DNA of 64,000 nt from MPNP01 sp026709725 (GCA_965200805.1 OZ241384.1:2976001-3040000); one strand, 5' to 3'; positions 44,446-54,283 are shown, counted from the first letter of the stretch. Translations and numbers: made by a program. The notes: a model not told the origin generated them from the sequence alone.

Positions 44446-45516
44446 ATGGCTGAACCGCTGACACTGACCCACCTGACCGCCCATTACGGCACCACCAAAG
44501 TGCTTGATGATCTTTCGTTGGATGTGGGTGGCGGTGAGCTTGTCTCACTCCTTGGAGCGTCAGGATGCGGCAAGACCACAACACTCCGGTCGATTGCGGG
44601 TTTCGTTCCACCCACAAACGGCACAATCATGCTTGGCGGAACAGACATCACCCACCGGCCAGCCCATCGTCGCAATATTGGCCTTGTCTTTCAGAACTAT
44701 GCACTGTTTCCACACCTGACCGTGCGTGACAATGTCGCATTTGGTCTCAAGCAACGCGGTCATGCTCTTGCCAAACGCCAAAAGAAGGCCACCGAAATCC
44801 TCGAACGCGTTGGTTTGGTCGATCTGGCTGAACGCCTGCCTGGAGAGCTGTCGGGGGGTCAGCGGCAGCGTGTGGCACTTGCCCGGGCTCTGGTGATCCG
44901 GCCGCCGCTCCTGATGCTCGATGAACCCCTTTCAAACCTTGATGCCAAATTGCGTATTGAGATGCGAGTGGAAATCCGACAACTCCAGCAGGCCAACGGC
45001 ACCACCGCTGTCTTTGTTACACATGACCAGGAAGAGGCATTCTCGATTTCGGATCGCGTTGCCATTATGGATGCAGGCCGGATTCGCCAGTTTGGTGCCC
45101 CTGAGGTCCTCTATCAGCGCCCGGCAGATGCATTTGTCGCCCGCTTTGTTGGCTTCGTCAATCTCGTGCCACTGAGTGTACGCCATCGGCAGGGCGCGAT
45201 CATTGACGCAGAAGGGCCCGGCGGCATCTCGCTGTCGCTTGATCAGGACAGGCTGGGGCCGATCCCCGACCGCTTCACACTCGCAACCCGCCCCGATGGG
45301 CTGCGTGTCCAGGCCGCTGCAGCCACCGAAGGCATTCCGGCCACCACCGGAATCCGAACCTATCTCGGACGCGTTTATCACTATCAGGTCGAGACCCCAT
45401 GCGGTGATCTTGTTGCCGCAGGCCCCCTCACCCATCCGATTGGGCAAGGCAGTCATGTGCGTCTGATGCCGGACCCTGATCAGTGCTGCATCCTTGCTGA
45501 TGGCGCGCCTGCATGA
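44446..45516 (+). CDS. Polyamine-type ABC transporter ATP-binding protein (PotA-like)
   Basis: 356 residues. ATPase domain: Walker A GASGCGKTTTLRSI, signature LSGGQRQRVALARALV, Walker B LLMLDEPLSNLDAKLR, H-loop VFVTHDQEEAF. The C-terminal third (from about residue 235) is a TOBE regulatory domain. It powers the importer encoded at 41712-44436 and overlaps the amidohydrolase gene by 4 nt, so import and substrate breakdown are translationally coupled. Confidence 0.93.
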   Translation: MAEPLTLTHLTAHYGTTKVLDDLSLDVGGGELVSLLGASGCGKTTTLRSIAGFVPPTNGTIMLGGTDITHRPAHRRNIGLVFQNYALFPHLTVRDNVAFGLKQRGHALAKRQKKATEILERVGLVDLAERLPGELSGGQRQRVALARALVIRPPLLMLDEPLSNLDAKLRIEMRVEIRQLQQANGTTAVFVTHDQEEAFSISDRVAIMDAGRIRQFGAPEVLYQRPADAFVARFVGFVNLVPLSVRHRQGAIIDAEGPGGISLSLDQDRLGPIPDRFTLATRPDGLRVQAAAATEGIPATTGIRTYLGRVYHYQVETPCGDLVAAGPLTHPIGQGSHVRLMPDPDQCCILADGAPA

Positions 45517-46835
45517 CCATATGTATCCGGAATGCACTCCTGCTGACATGTGAACCGGACATGCCGGTTATCGATCGGGGTCATGTCCTGATCAGGGATG
45601 GTTTGATCCTTGCTGCCGGTGCCGGCTCTGGTCCCGATGATGCACTCATTGAGACGATTGATGCCGATGGCGACATTGTCATGCCGGGCATGGTCAATCC
45701 CCACGCTCACCTGCCAATGACGCTCTTCCGCGGACTGGGTGAAGATGTTGATGACCGGTTGTTCCGGTATGTCCTTCCCATGGAACGCAAGTTTGTCTCC
45801 CCGCGCATGGTCCGTGTCGGTACAGCACTCGCCGCATGGGAGTCGATCCGGGCCGGCGTGACAACAATTGCCGACATGTACTATCATGAAATCGAGGTTG
45901 CTTCTGTTCTGGACGCAGCCGGCCTTCGTGGCATTGTTGGACAGACAATCGCCGATTTCGATCCACCCGATCACAGAACGGTCGATGAAGGCTTTGCCCG
46001 GGTTGAGCAGCTTGTTGAGGCATTTGGCGGGCACGCGCGCATTCTCCCGTCAATTGCACCCCATGCACCATACTCAACCGGAGTCTCTGTCCTGGAGCGT
46101 GTTGCTCAATGGGCCAGCGACAATCACGATATACCTGTCCAAATTCACCTTGCCGAAATGGACTCTGAAATGGACTGGGCACGCCAGAAATACGGGTGCA
46201 GTCCCGTTGACGTTGTCAGGCAGGCAGGCCTCCTCTCGAAGGGTCTGATCGCTGCACACTGCCTTCATGTGGGTGATTCAGACATGCTGCATATGGCAAA
46301 TGCCGGTGTGGGCGTGGCACACAACGCCCGCTCCAATGCCAAGGCCGGACGCGGAATTGCCCCGGTTGAGGCCCTGCGTCGCAATGGCATTCCGGTTGGC
46401 ATTGCCACCGATGGCCCCATGAGTGGCAACACGCTTGATCTCTTCGCTCAGTTTGGTGCTGTATCAATGTTTGCCAAGCTTCGGGGCCGTAGTCGCAAAC
46501 CCATGCCGGCCCGCGAGGTGATTCGCATGGCAACTCTTGAAGGCGCAGAGGTTCTCGGCATGAACAGGGCAATCGGCTCCATTGCCCCGGGCAAGGCTGC
46601 CGACCTTATCCGAGTCTCGCTTGCTTCACCCCGGCTTCAGCCGGTTTATGATCCCTATGCCACGCTTGTCTTTGCTGCGACTCCTGAGGATGTTGTTGAT
46701 GTGATGGTCGCCGGACGCTGGCTGATGCGTGACCGAACAGTCCTGACCCTGGAGCGGGACAGGGTCCTTCGTGATGCCGGGCAGATTGCGCAGGAATTCA
46801 GGGCCGAGATGACCCGTATTGATCACCGGGCCTGA
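45513..46835 (+). CDS. Amidohydrolase of the AtzA/TrzA (chlorohydrolase/SAH deaminase) family
   Basis: 440 residues. Single-metal amidohydrolase features: HxH in MVNPHAHLPMTLFRG, HLAEMDSEMDWAR with a His ligand, AAHCLHVGDSDM with another His, and the Asp in IATDGPMSGNTLDLF. The C-terminal ADLIRVSL is the usual composite-domain strand. This family deaminates or dechlorinates N-heterocycles such as 5'-methylthioadenosine, S-adenosylhomocysteine or guanine. Coupled to a polyamine-type importer, it probably acts on an imported nitrogen compound; the substrate is unknown. Confidence 0.88.
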   Translation: MTICIRNALLLTCEPDMPVIDRGHVLIRDGLILAAGAGSGPDDALIETIDADGDIVMPGMVNPHAHLPMTLFRGLGEDVDDRLFRYVLPMERKFVSPRMVRVGTALAAWESIRAGVTTIADMYYHEIEVASVLDAAGLRGIVGQTIADFDPPDHRTVDEGFARVEQLVEAFGGHARILPSIAPHAPYSTGVSVLERVAQWASDNHDIPVQIHLAEMDSEMDWARQKYGCSPVDVVRQAGLLSKGLIAAHCLHVGDSDMLHMANAGVGVAHNARSNAKAGRGIAPVEALRRNGIPVGIATDGPMSGNTLDLFAQFGAVSMFAKLRGRSRKPMPAREVIRMATLEGAEVLGMNRAIGSIAPGKAADLIRVSLASPRLQPVYDPYATLVFAATPEDVVDVMVAGRWLMRDRTVLTLERDRVLRDAGQIAQEFRAEMTRIDHRA

Positions 46836-46862
46836 AACGACCCATGTGCTCGTATCCCGCCA

Positions 46863-47010
46863 TCACTGAATCGGTGGATAGAGCGGCGTCATCCTGATCC
46901 GGGCGTTCTCGGTCTGGAAGTGCCAGCTCGCCGGTCTCCTGTCCGCATTGCGCCGCGCCCGCCACACGGGCCGCCATCTCCCGGCGCCAGTGTCTCCACC
47001 GCGCAGGGAC
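46863..47010 (-). pseudogene. Transposase C-terminal remnant (IS630-like)
   Basis: The minus-strand frame ending at 46863 reads RARRNADRRPASWHFQTENARIRMTPLYPPIQ, close to the end of IS630-type transposases (WxFTTxDARIKLKRLYP). Just upstream the match appears to move to another frame (VETLAP), so the gene is truncated and frameshifted. No terminal inverted repeats are recognised. It marks past insertion at the border of the accessory segment. Confidence 0.5.
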
Positions 47011-47152
47011 GGCAGGGGGATTCCGCTGAACCCTTCAGCGGCATGATCGCGGAGGTGTTCATCGGCACATCTCCCGTTCTCTCTGAGACTTGACGACGTG
47101 TTGTTGCCGTCTTGATATGCCGCCTGATTCCTTCCGTCATCCACTTTCAATC

Positions 47153-47320
47153 ATGTCCCGACCACCAACCCCCACCCCATTCACGAACCCCACACCATCA
47201 CCGTCAGGGATCACCGGTATCAGCAGGGCCGAACTGGAAGAGGAAATCGATATGCCGGGCATGACGGAGGAGTTGCGGAACGCCTTCATGCGCCCGTTCA
47301 GGGTCAAAACAGAAAAATGA
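47153..47320 (+). CDS. Possible small protein, unknown
   Basis: A 55-codon frame (MSRPPTPTPFTNPTPSPSGI...) with a Pro/Thr-rich start and an acidic, charged C-terminal part (AELEEEIDMPGMTEELRNAF). It has no convincing ribosome binding site. It lies just upstream of the decayed two-gene module and could belong to it or be chance. Confidence 0.25.
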   Translation: MSRPPTPTPFTNPTPSPSGITGISRAELEEEIDMPGMTEELRNAFMRPFRVKTEK

Positions 47321-47438
47321 GCAGGCAGGGAAATTGTTGCTATTGTATATCCCATTCCAAAAGTCCCTGAATTTCCATAATGGATATCAGTTCCGCGGTG
47401 CCGGCGTATCTTGAAGCCGGTCAGGAGGAAGATGAGTT

Positions 47439-47883
47439 GTGCCAAAACGCGAGGGAAACAATCCAAAGCACAGAATTGAGCCTGTACAATGCGTCGGCAA
47501 GGACCACATTTCTTGGCTTAGAGAACATGTGCGTTATGTTGGCAGCGCACATCACAAGACAATTCCAGGCGGATTTTGGTTTCACTCCGCCAACCAGTCC
47601 ACGGCCAGACAAATCTCTTTGTGATGGCACGGGCCCTGTTTCAAGAACTCAGGCTCAAAGACTTTTTCGCAAGGGAATTGATCGTGCCATGATCAGTAGA
47701 TGCAGAATTGGAAATTATCCCAAATTCATCTGGGCTGTTGATGAGGAGAGGAGCAACAGAGTCTACGAGGCCAAGCTCGATAAAAACAGCAATCGCTACC
47801 ATGGCTATGAGTTGGGCAACGATGAGGTGACGATGCGAACGTATGTCATTGATGCATGGAATGCCCGATGCCCAACCCTGTGA
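47439..47883 (+). pseudogene. Small partner of the ImmA/IrrE-like module, +1 frameshift
   Basis: GTG 47439, preceded by GGAGG, opens MPKREGNNPKHRIEPVQ...VRYVGSAHHKTIP. Then an extra G in CCAGGCGG (47568-47569) shifts the frame. The second frame continues ADFGFTPPTSPRPDKSLCDG...RLFRKGIDRAMISR and KFIWAVDEERSNRVYEAKLD...YHGYELGNDEVTMRTYVIDAW to a stop at 47881-47883. Removing one G joins the halves into a 147-residue protein of a conserved uncharacterised proteobacterial family. The stop overlaps the start of the large partner. The frameshift could be a sequencing error. Confidence 0.75.
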
Positions 47884-49244
47884 TGATATCATTTGATTTC
47901 CGGCCACTGAATTCCGGCTCACCGGAGGAATGTGCTACATTTGGCCATCTGACCATCAAGATCAACAACCACCTGCTGACGTGCGGTATTGAGGCGGAAA
48001 ACAACACTGTGTGTGATGGACCGCATGTTTCTGGATATGCGCTTGCCGAATGGTTTGTCTGGAACTGGTGAAGAATCATGTGGGAAATCCCCCGTGCTGC
48101 CCCGGGCGTGCACCATACCCGGCATGATTGGGCATTGGCACACCACATCAACACCGCAGGAGACGGTTACCTCTGGCCGTGTATTGAGATCGCATCGGAC
48201 GGCAGACATGCCACACTGACTTCCAGACCAAGCACGGATATGCACGGAGCACTGTTTCGGTATCTCGGTCTTGAGCATTCGCAGGCCGTGCCTGCACGTG
48301 CACTTAAAGACGCCATTGACAGATTTGTCCGGGATATGCTGTCACGGTTGAACGACAAAGGCCTTGAAAATACCAATCTCCATTGTCTTTGGCAGGACCT
48401 GACGCAGGAGCGGCAACAAAAGGAGATTGCTCGGCACCGCAAGTTCGAAGCTTTGCTTGGTTATGATGCGGATGAAGTCGATGAGGTGCTGATCGCGAAC
48501 CGCCTTGTGGATGCAAACCGCTTTGGCGATGATGCTTTGGCCGAATTGACCGCAACCGAGACGGGTGGGGCGACTCCCCACAATGGCAGCACTTGGTCCC
48601 AAGAAATCGAGGATCAGGCCAGAAGCGGATTTGACATGAATGCAAAAGATGCGCTGTGCCTGGTCAATCCCGATAATATACCGCTATACGGCCATCCTCA
48701 TGCGTGGAAATTTGGCGAAAGTCTCGCACAGGCATTGCGACAGCAGGAGGATCTTGGCGATCAATGCATCCCGCATGATCGTCTGGCTGCATTCGCGGGG
48801 ACAGTCAATGACATAATCACCAACTCCTCAAGGCGTGCAGGCAACATTTCATTTGTACTGAATGGAGGCAACGGGTGTGCCAAGCCTGCTCTCAGGCCAG
48901 GACGGGTGACTGGTCGACGGTTCGAGCTGGCGAGACTGATCGGCGATCACCTCGTTCACACACAGATCGAGAGCACAAATGAACATCTCTATCCTGCGAC
49001 AATCTCCCACAGTTATCGACAGAAAATGCAGCGCGCTTTCGCAGCTGAATTCCTGTGCCCTTTCCAGGCTGTCAAGACGATGGTCGGGCATGACCTTTCA
49101 GAAGAGAAGCAGGCTGAAGTTGTCAAACACTTCAAGGTGTCTCCGATGACGGTCCGTACACAACTGGTGAACAACAACCTGCTCCATCCTGAAAATGCTC
49201 CGGATAGTGTCGGTCGCGGCAGCTCACACCTGGCATTCTGCTGA
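47883..49244 (+). pseudogene. Large ImmA/IrrE-like partner, interrupted by an in-frame stop
   Basis: From ATG 47883 the frame reads FDFRPLNSGSPEECATFGHL...VSGYALAEWFVWNW, then TGA (48069-48071), then continues in the same frame RIMWEIPRAAPGVHHTRHDW to 49244. In intact relatives the stop position is Trp (WNWWR), so this is TGG to TGA. The C-terminal part is ImmA/IrrE-like: RRFELARLIGDHLV stands where HExxH would be, so the zinc ligands are missing, followed by YRQKMQRAFAAEFLCPFQAV and VSPMTVRTQLVNNNLL. About 453 codons in total. The 5' fragment and a 388-codon fragment from ATG 48078 might be made separately, but loss of function is likely. Confidence 0.75.
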
Positions 49245-50235
49245 ACTCTTTCGGATATCATGTAACTCCGGGACCCATCTGCGATCATCCGTTCCGGCTC
49301 ACAAGTTGTGGCTATAAAGACAGCCCGGCACATTGCATCAGGACAACAATTCCGGCGTTGTGCGTCACATCATAATACCCTCTCACAGAAGTGACGCCGA
49401 TCCTCGAGAGTGCAATCCAGGGGAGAATAGCGCAAACTGTGGAGCAATTGTGTTTTATCTGTGGTGGCACCAGGCTCCATCAGCGATCAAAAATGGAGAA
49501 AAACCCGGCAGATCCTTAAATCTGCACCAGTTATGGTGCAGATTCGTGCAAATCGGAATTGACCCACCGGGTCAGTGCAATGCTATATGAAACCGCTCTT
49601 CCCTCCAACATCATTGAAGGCAGGCCATCACGCCCCATGGCAGCGTCATCCCCCTCCCTCGACATGCTGACCGGGCTGGAGGTTCTCCGCGACCTGCCGC
49701 CCAGGGTTACAGGACCAGACCAGGGCACGGACCCGGCACCGCACCTTTCAACAGGACACTGCCCTGACTCCGGCCTGGTGCCGCTGCATCAGGCTGGCCA
49801 GTGTGCAGGGAAGAGCGAATGGACTGGATGCGCCGCCGGGAGTTGCCGGGATTCGGGGAATGAGCAATATTCTGGCAGCATGAATCAGGCTGCATCCATG
49901 ATGCAGAACGTGGATCCTGCATTCGTTCAGGTGGCTGGATCGCGGTTTCCACGGTTCAGCCTGAGTTCTGCACATGACAAGAACCTGGAGTTGACTGTGT
50001 CCTGTTGAAAGATCCAGAGCACTCGAAAAGCTGCCGACAGGAAAACTGGCCAGGGGTCAGGAATCGCAGAAATCACAAAACAGGTGCAATCAGCGGCAAA
50101 GAATGAAGAAATCCATCACTGCCGGGTTTGACAACAGGCGTCCAGGGCAAATCATGCTGAACAGACGAAAGCAATCCTCAGGACATTTCCCTTTGAAATC
50201 GCAAATCTATGGGGCCTTGCCCCCACGCCGCCCTG
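49245..50235. other. Long region with no supported gene
   Basis: Nearly 1 kb between the module and tsf. A 149-codon plus-strand frame (49559-50008) has no known relatives that I recognise and no good ribosome binding site. A perfect inverted repeat at 49519-49544 is listed separately. A GGGGC/GCCCC stem at 50211-50223 lies just after tsf on the minus strand but lacks a T-tract. Confidence 0.45.
49519..49544. repeat. Perfect 10-bp inverted repeat
   Basis: AATCTGCACC and GGTGCAGATT flank a 6-nt AT-rich loop. It could be an operator or an RNA hairpin; no T-run follows on either strand. No adjacent gene explains it. Confidence 0.6.
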
Positions 50236-51051
50236 TCACTCACCAACCTTGTAGCGGACAAAGCCGGTGACTGTGATGCCCGCGGCTTTGGCAATGCTGC
50301 CAACCGTCTGGTTGGTATCGAAGATGTACTTCTGATTGAGCAGGGCCTGTTCTGAGAGGTACTTCTTGAGCCCGCCCTCAATGATCCTGTCGATAATGTT
50401 CTCCGGTTTGCCGGAATCGACGGCCTTCTGTTTGAGGACCTGACGTTCACGCTCAACCAGGTCTTCCGGAACATCTTCATGGGAAATTCCGAGGGGATTG
50501 CTGTGCGCAATATGCATGGCGATCCTGCGACCTTCGGTGCTCTCATTACCATCATAGCCAACCAGAACACCGATTTTGCCAAGATCATCATCGACAGCAT
50601 TGTGAACATAGCTGGCGATGTGCGCAGCAGACACGGTCTCAAGACGTCTGACCACAAGGTTCTCACCGATCTTGGCAACCTGATCGGTCACCTGGTCGGC
50701 AACTGTCGCCCCCCCTGCCTCGGTTGCGAGGAGATCCTCAACGGTTGACAAGCCCCTGGCAGTTGCCAGCAGGGACCGCACGAAGGCACCGAAGTCGCTG
50801 TTGCGGGCCACAAAGTCTGTCTCGGAGTTGACCTCGATAATTGTGCCCACATTGCCATCAATTGCAATGCCGATGAGCCCTTCTGCCGTTTCACGACTGG
50901 ATTTTTTGGCAGCCTTGGACATCCCCTTGGCCCGGAGCCAATCAGTCGCAGCCTGAATGTCGCCCCCTGTCTCTGTTAATGCTGTTTTGGCATCAAGGAT
51001 GCCCGCGCCTGTCTTTGAGCGCAGCTCCTTGACCAGTGCTACTGAAATCAT
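50236..51051 (-). CDS. tsf: Translation elongation factor Ts
   Basis: About 271 residues from ATG 51051 (MISVALVKELRSKTGAGILD), preferred over 51066. It exchanges GDP for GTP on EF-Tu. Conserved sequences: KELRSKTGAGILDAK (EF-Ts N-terminal UBA-like domain), EVNSETDFVARN (the TDFV signature), and HIAHSNPL. Length is slightly short of the typical 280-300. It follows rpsB on the minus strand after about 170 nt, the usual order; pyrH and frr are not next. Confidence 0.96.
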   Translation of the reverse strand: MISVALVKELRSKTGAGILDAKTALTETGGDIQAATDWLRAKGMSKAAKKSSRETAEGLIGIAIDGNVGTIIEVNSETDFVARNSDFGAFVRSLLATARGLSTVEDLLATEAGGATVADQVTDQVAKIGENLVVRRLETVSAAHIASYVHNAVDDDLGKIGVLVGYDGNESTEGRRIAMHIAHSNPLGISHEDVPEDLVERERQVLKQKAVDSGKPENIIDRIIEGGLKKYLSEQALLNQKYIFDTNQTVGSIAKAAGITVTGFVRYKVGE

Positions 51052-51218
51052 TTGTCTATCCCTCATCCAATTGTCCGGACGTTTCGATCATGGGGGTGCA
51101 AGTCGCACAATGAATGCTGCTTCCTGTCAACTTCAGCGCGTGGCAACCAATTTCCACATGACATCATCAAGGCTTCATAAGCCTCCTGACACGGCACACA
51201 AGCCCGCTGATCGGCACC

Positions 51219-52346
51219 CTACCCGGCCGGCCTCTCCTCCTCAAGCGGATCCGGCTTCTGATGAACGGCTTCATCGACCCCCTCATCCATCCCTTCAGCC
51301 GTTTGAGGCTCCACAGGGTCAGGTTGGGAGCTCTGGACTTCATCATCAGGTTCCGTTGCCGTGACATCAGATGGCTGACCATTTTCTTTGGAAGCCGCAT
51401 CGTCAATCGGTCCGATATGGGATGATGCGGGTGCAGCAGCGTCTGCTGCACCCGCGGGTGGCACCGCAGCCATGCCTGCCTCTGCAACAGCCCCGGATTC
51501 TGCCTCAGAGACTGGATCAACGGTGGACTGATCGACGTTTTGGGTTGCTTCCTCTCCTGAGGTCCCGGTCGGGCTGGACCCGGTTTTCCCTGCCTGTTCC
51601 ATGGCACCGATCTCAATGTCCTCAAAGGAGTCATCAATGTCCATGCCAGCCTTCCGCAGCATGGTCTGGGTTCCCCTGAGAGCGGCACTTGTGACCAGAT
51701 CAAGATAAAGATTGATGGCCCGGATCGAGTCATCATTGCCCGGAATCATATGGGCGACCCCCTCGGTTGAACAGTTGGTGTCAACGACTGCCACCACCGG
51801 GATTCCAAGCTTGTTGGCTTCGGCAACAGCCAGCGCCTCCTTATTGACATCAATGACAAACAATATATCGGGCACTGATTCCATTTCGCGGATACCGCCC
51901 AATGAAGACTGCAACTTGGCCTGGGAACGCAGGAGACCAAGACGCTCTTTCTTGGTCAGCCCCTCGACCCCGCTTTCAATCCGTTCGTCAATCTCATTCA
52001 AACGCTTGATCGAATTGGATACCGTATGCCAATTGGTCAGCGTGCCGCCGAGCCAGCGGTGGTTGACATGAAACTGGTTGCAGCGGGCGGCCGCTTCGGC
52101 AACGGGGCGGCTGGCCTGTCGCTTGGTTCCCACAAGAAGGAGCGCACCCCCATCAGCCGTTACAGTCTCAATAGCCTTGAGGGCCCTGTGCATCATTGGG
52201 ACCGTCTGAGTCAGATCAATGATGTGGATCCCGGAGCGGGTACTGTGGATGTAAGGTTCCATCAGCGGATTCCACCGATGGGTCTGATGTCCAAAATGGA
52301 CACCGGCGGCAAGCAATTGCCGCATACTGAATTCATACGTCGTCAT
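51219..52346 (-). CDS. rpsB: 30S ribosomal protein S2 with long acidic C-terminal tail
   Basis: 375 residues. The conserved S2 body spans about residues 1-245: LLAAGVHFGHQTHRWNPLME, RWLGGTLTNWHTVSNSI, IPVVAVVDTNCSTEGV and IPGNDDSIRAINLYLDLV. Beyond this is a tail of roughly 130 residues, poor in hydrophobics and rich in Ala, Glu, Asp, Pro and Ser, predicted disordered. S2 is usually 240-260 residues; extended forms occur in some alphaproteobacteria. It is the first gene of the rpsB-tsf pair. Confidence 0.96.
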   Translation of the reverse strand: MTTYEFSMRQLLAAGVHFGHQTHRWNPLMEPYIHSTRSGIHIIDLTQTVPMMHRALKAIETVTADGGALLLVGTKRQASRPVAEAAARCNQFHVNHRWLGGTLTNWHTVSNSIKRLNEIDERIESGVEGLTKKERLGLLRSQAKLQSSLGGIREMESVPDILFVIDVNKEALAVAEANKLGIPVVAVVDTNCSTEGVAHMIPGNDDSIRAINLYLDLVTSAALRGTQTMLRKAGMDIDDSFEDIEIGAMEQAGKTGSSPTGTSGEEATQNVDQSTVDPVSEAESGAVAEAGMAAVPPAGAADAAAPASSHIGPIDDAASKENGQPSDVTATEPDDEVQSSQPDPVEPQTAEGMDEGVDEAVHQKPDPLEEERPAG

Positions 52347-52483
52347 GTCTTCATCCTTTCCGGTTTATACCTCGGCAGGAGACAGTGCATTGTGCACAAC
52401 CGGCGGGAACCCGACCCTCGCGGCCAAATTCCGATTTCCTGCCTGTGAAATCACGGGAAGCCCGTATAGTTCAGGGCGTTGTT

Positions 52484-53359
52484 ATGCAATACGATCAATC
52501 GGCCACCCCCGATGTTCTCTGCATCGGCTCTTGCGGGTGGGATATTCTTGGTTTTGCCGATGTCGAACTCACTCCGGGTGATGATGTCCCGGGGAGTCTT
52601 CACTTGACTCCCGGCGGGGTGGCCAGCAACATCTATCGGCAGCTGCGGGACCTGAACATCCCTGCTGCCCTTGCCAGTGTTGTCGGCAACGATGCTCTCG
52701 GAGATGCACTCATGGACACAGTCTTTCCTGACCGCAGGGATGTGTCATTCATACTCCGCTCTGATGCGCCCACGACACTTTACCTTGCACTCGAAACCCC
52801 GACAGGTCTTTTTGGTGCCGTCTCTGCCACCGAAAGTCTTGAAAAACAATCAATTGAACTCCTTGATCATGCCAGCTCACTGCGGGGAACGCCAGCATCC
52901 CGCTGGCCAATCGCGGTTATCGACAGCAATCTATCAACGGAAGGATTTCAGTATTTTCGGAACAGTCGGCTCTTTGCTGACCACCGAATCATTGTTGCCG
53001 CTGCTTCCCCAGCCAAAGCGGCGCGATTGCGTTATGCCTGCCGTGATGATGTCACAATTGTGATCAATCGCGCAGAATCTGCACGGGTTTGCGCGAAGGC
53101 CGGCGAGTTCTCGAACGCCGGTGAAGCCGCTCATGCACTTCATGATTACGGATTTGCCCGTGCAATTGTCACCGACGGTCCAAATCATGCCGCAGATGTC
53201 TGTGCGGACTGGTCCGTGTCCGCGCGTCCGGGTAAAGGTCAACCAAGGAACTGGACCGGAGCTGGTGACCGTTTTCTTGCTCATCACATTGCTTACGATG
53301 CCGTCCTTGATGATCCGGAACTCGTCCTCATGCGGGCCTGTGATCGTGCATCTTCGTAA
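52484..53359 (+). CDS. psuK: PfkB-family kinase, probable pseudouridine kinase
   Basis: About 291 residues from ATG 52484 (MQYDQSATPDVLCIGSCGWD). Ribokinase-fold features: GGVASNIYRQLRDL near residue 48 and the catalytic WTGAGDRFLAHHI (G-A-G-D) near the C-terminus. The adjacent gene is psuG, so the kinase probably phosphorylates pseudouridine to feed it. It diverges from rpsB. The family call is strong; the substrate comes from context. Confidence 0.82.
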   Translation: MQYDQSATPDVLCIGSCGWDILGFADVELTPGDDVPGSLHLTPGGVASNIYRQLRDLNIPAALASVVGNDALGDALMDTVFPDRRDVSFILRSDAPTTLYLALETPTGLFGAVSATESLEKQSIELLDHASSLRGTPASRWPIAVIDSNLSTEGFQYFRNSRLFADHRIIVAAASPAKAARLRYACRDDVTIVINRAESARVCAKAGEFSNAGEAAHALHDYGFARAIVTDGPNHAADVCADWSVSARPGKGQPRNWTGAGDRFLAHHIAYDAVLDDPELVLMRACDRASS

Positions 53360-53377
53360 GCAAAACAGGAAAAAGAC

Positions 53378-54283
53378 ATGACAATCAGACTCTCAGCGGA
53401 GGTTGGGAAAGCCATTGATGAGGGCGGGCCGGTTGTTGGGCTTGAGACATCAATTATTGCCAACGGACTCCCCTACCCTGTCAACATCGAGACAGCGATG
53501 GATATGGAAGCGGTCATTCGTCAGGAAGGTGCGATTCCTGCCACCATTGGCCTTATCAATGGCGCAATAAAGATCGGGCTGGACGCCGCCGAACTGTCCA
53601 CCTTTGCGGCCCGGAATGATGTGATGAAGGTTGGTGCTGCGGAAATTCCCTTTGCACTTGTCCGGTCGTGCATGGGAGCGACAACGGTCGCTGCCACCCT
53701 TGCCTGCGCGGACCGGGTCGGTATTGGTGTCGTTGCCACGGGGGGTATCGGCGGCATTCATCACGGGTGGCATCAATCGCATGACGAGTCGCACGATCTT
53801 CGGGCGATCGCAAGGACACGCGCCATTCTGGTTGCTTCGGGAGCCAAGGCCATCCTGGACATTCCCCGCACACTGGAGCGTCTTGAAACACTGGGCGTTG
53901 CAGTCATTGCGTTCGGCCAGGATGCCTTCCCGGCTTTCTGGTCCCGCGAATCCGGCATCAATGCCCCCATGCGTCTTGATACCGTCGAAGAGATTGTCAG
54001 GTTTTCTGCCATTCAGCGAGAGAGTGTTGGCTCCGGGGGTCTCCTTGTTGCCAATCCTGTCCCTGAAAATATGGAGATCCCCCGAGCGACTGTGGCCGAA
54101 TGGATCGGCAGGGCACTGGCTGAGGCAGAGGCGGAATCAATCACCGGCAAGGCAGTGACACCCTATCTTCTTGATCGGATCAGAACGTTGTCGAACGGGC
54201 AGTCAGTCGCGACCAACCGCTGTCTTGCTGTTGCAAATTCTGCGCTTGCCGCACGGATTGCCGCAGGTCTGGCCATGAACTGA
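53378..54283 (+). CDS. psuG: Pseudouridine-5'-phosphate glycosidase
   Basis: 301 residues. It splits pseudouridine 5'-phosphate to uracil and ribose 5-phosphate, allowing recovery of the modified nucleoside. Family hallmarks: VVGLETSIIANGLPYPVNIE, IPATIGLINGAIKIGL with the candidate active-site Lys, TVAATLACADRVGIGVVATGGIGG and SGAKAILDIPRTLERLETLGV. Length matches the usual 300-310. It lies 18 nt after psuK. Confidence 0.95.
   Translation: MTIRLSAEVGKAIDEGGPVVGLETSIIANGLPYPVNIETAMDMEAVIRQEGAIPATIGLINGAIKIGLDAAELSTFAARNDVMKVGAAEIPFALVRSCMGATTVAATLACADRVGIGVVATGGIGGIHHGWHQSHDESHDLRAIARTRAILVASGAKAILDIPRTLERLETLGVAVIAFGQDAFPAFWSRESGINAPMRLDTVEEIVRFSAIQRESVGSGGLLVANPVPENMEIPRATVAEWIGRALAEAEAESITGKAVTPYLLDRIRTLSNGQSVATNRCLAVANSALAARIAAGLAMN

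Noticed and set aside
48069..48071. In-frame TGA read as a recoded Trp or selenocysteine codon
   Set aside because: TGA is the normal stop for many genes in this window (for example sufD and dppD), and no selenocysteine stem-loop is apparent. The neighbouring gene is also frameshifted, so simple decay is the better explanation.
49559..50008. 149-codon plus-strand frame as a gene
   Set aside because: No ribosome binding site, atypical composition, no recognisable family; treated as non-coding.
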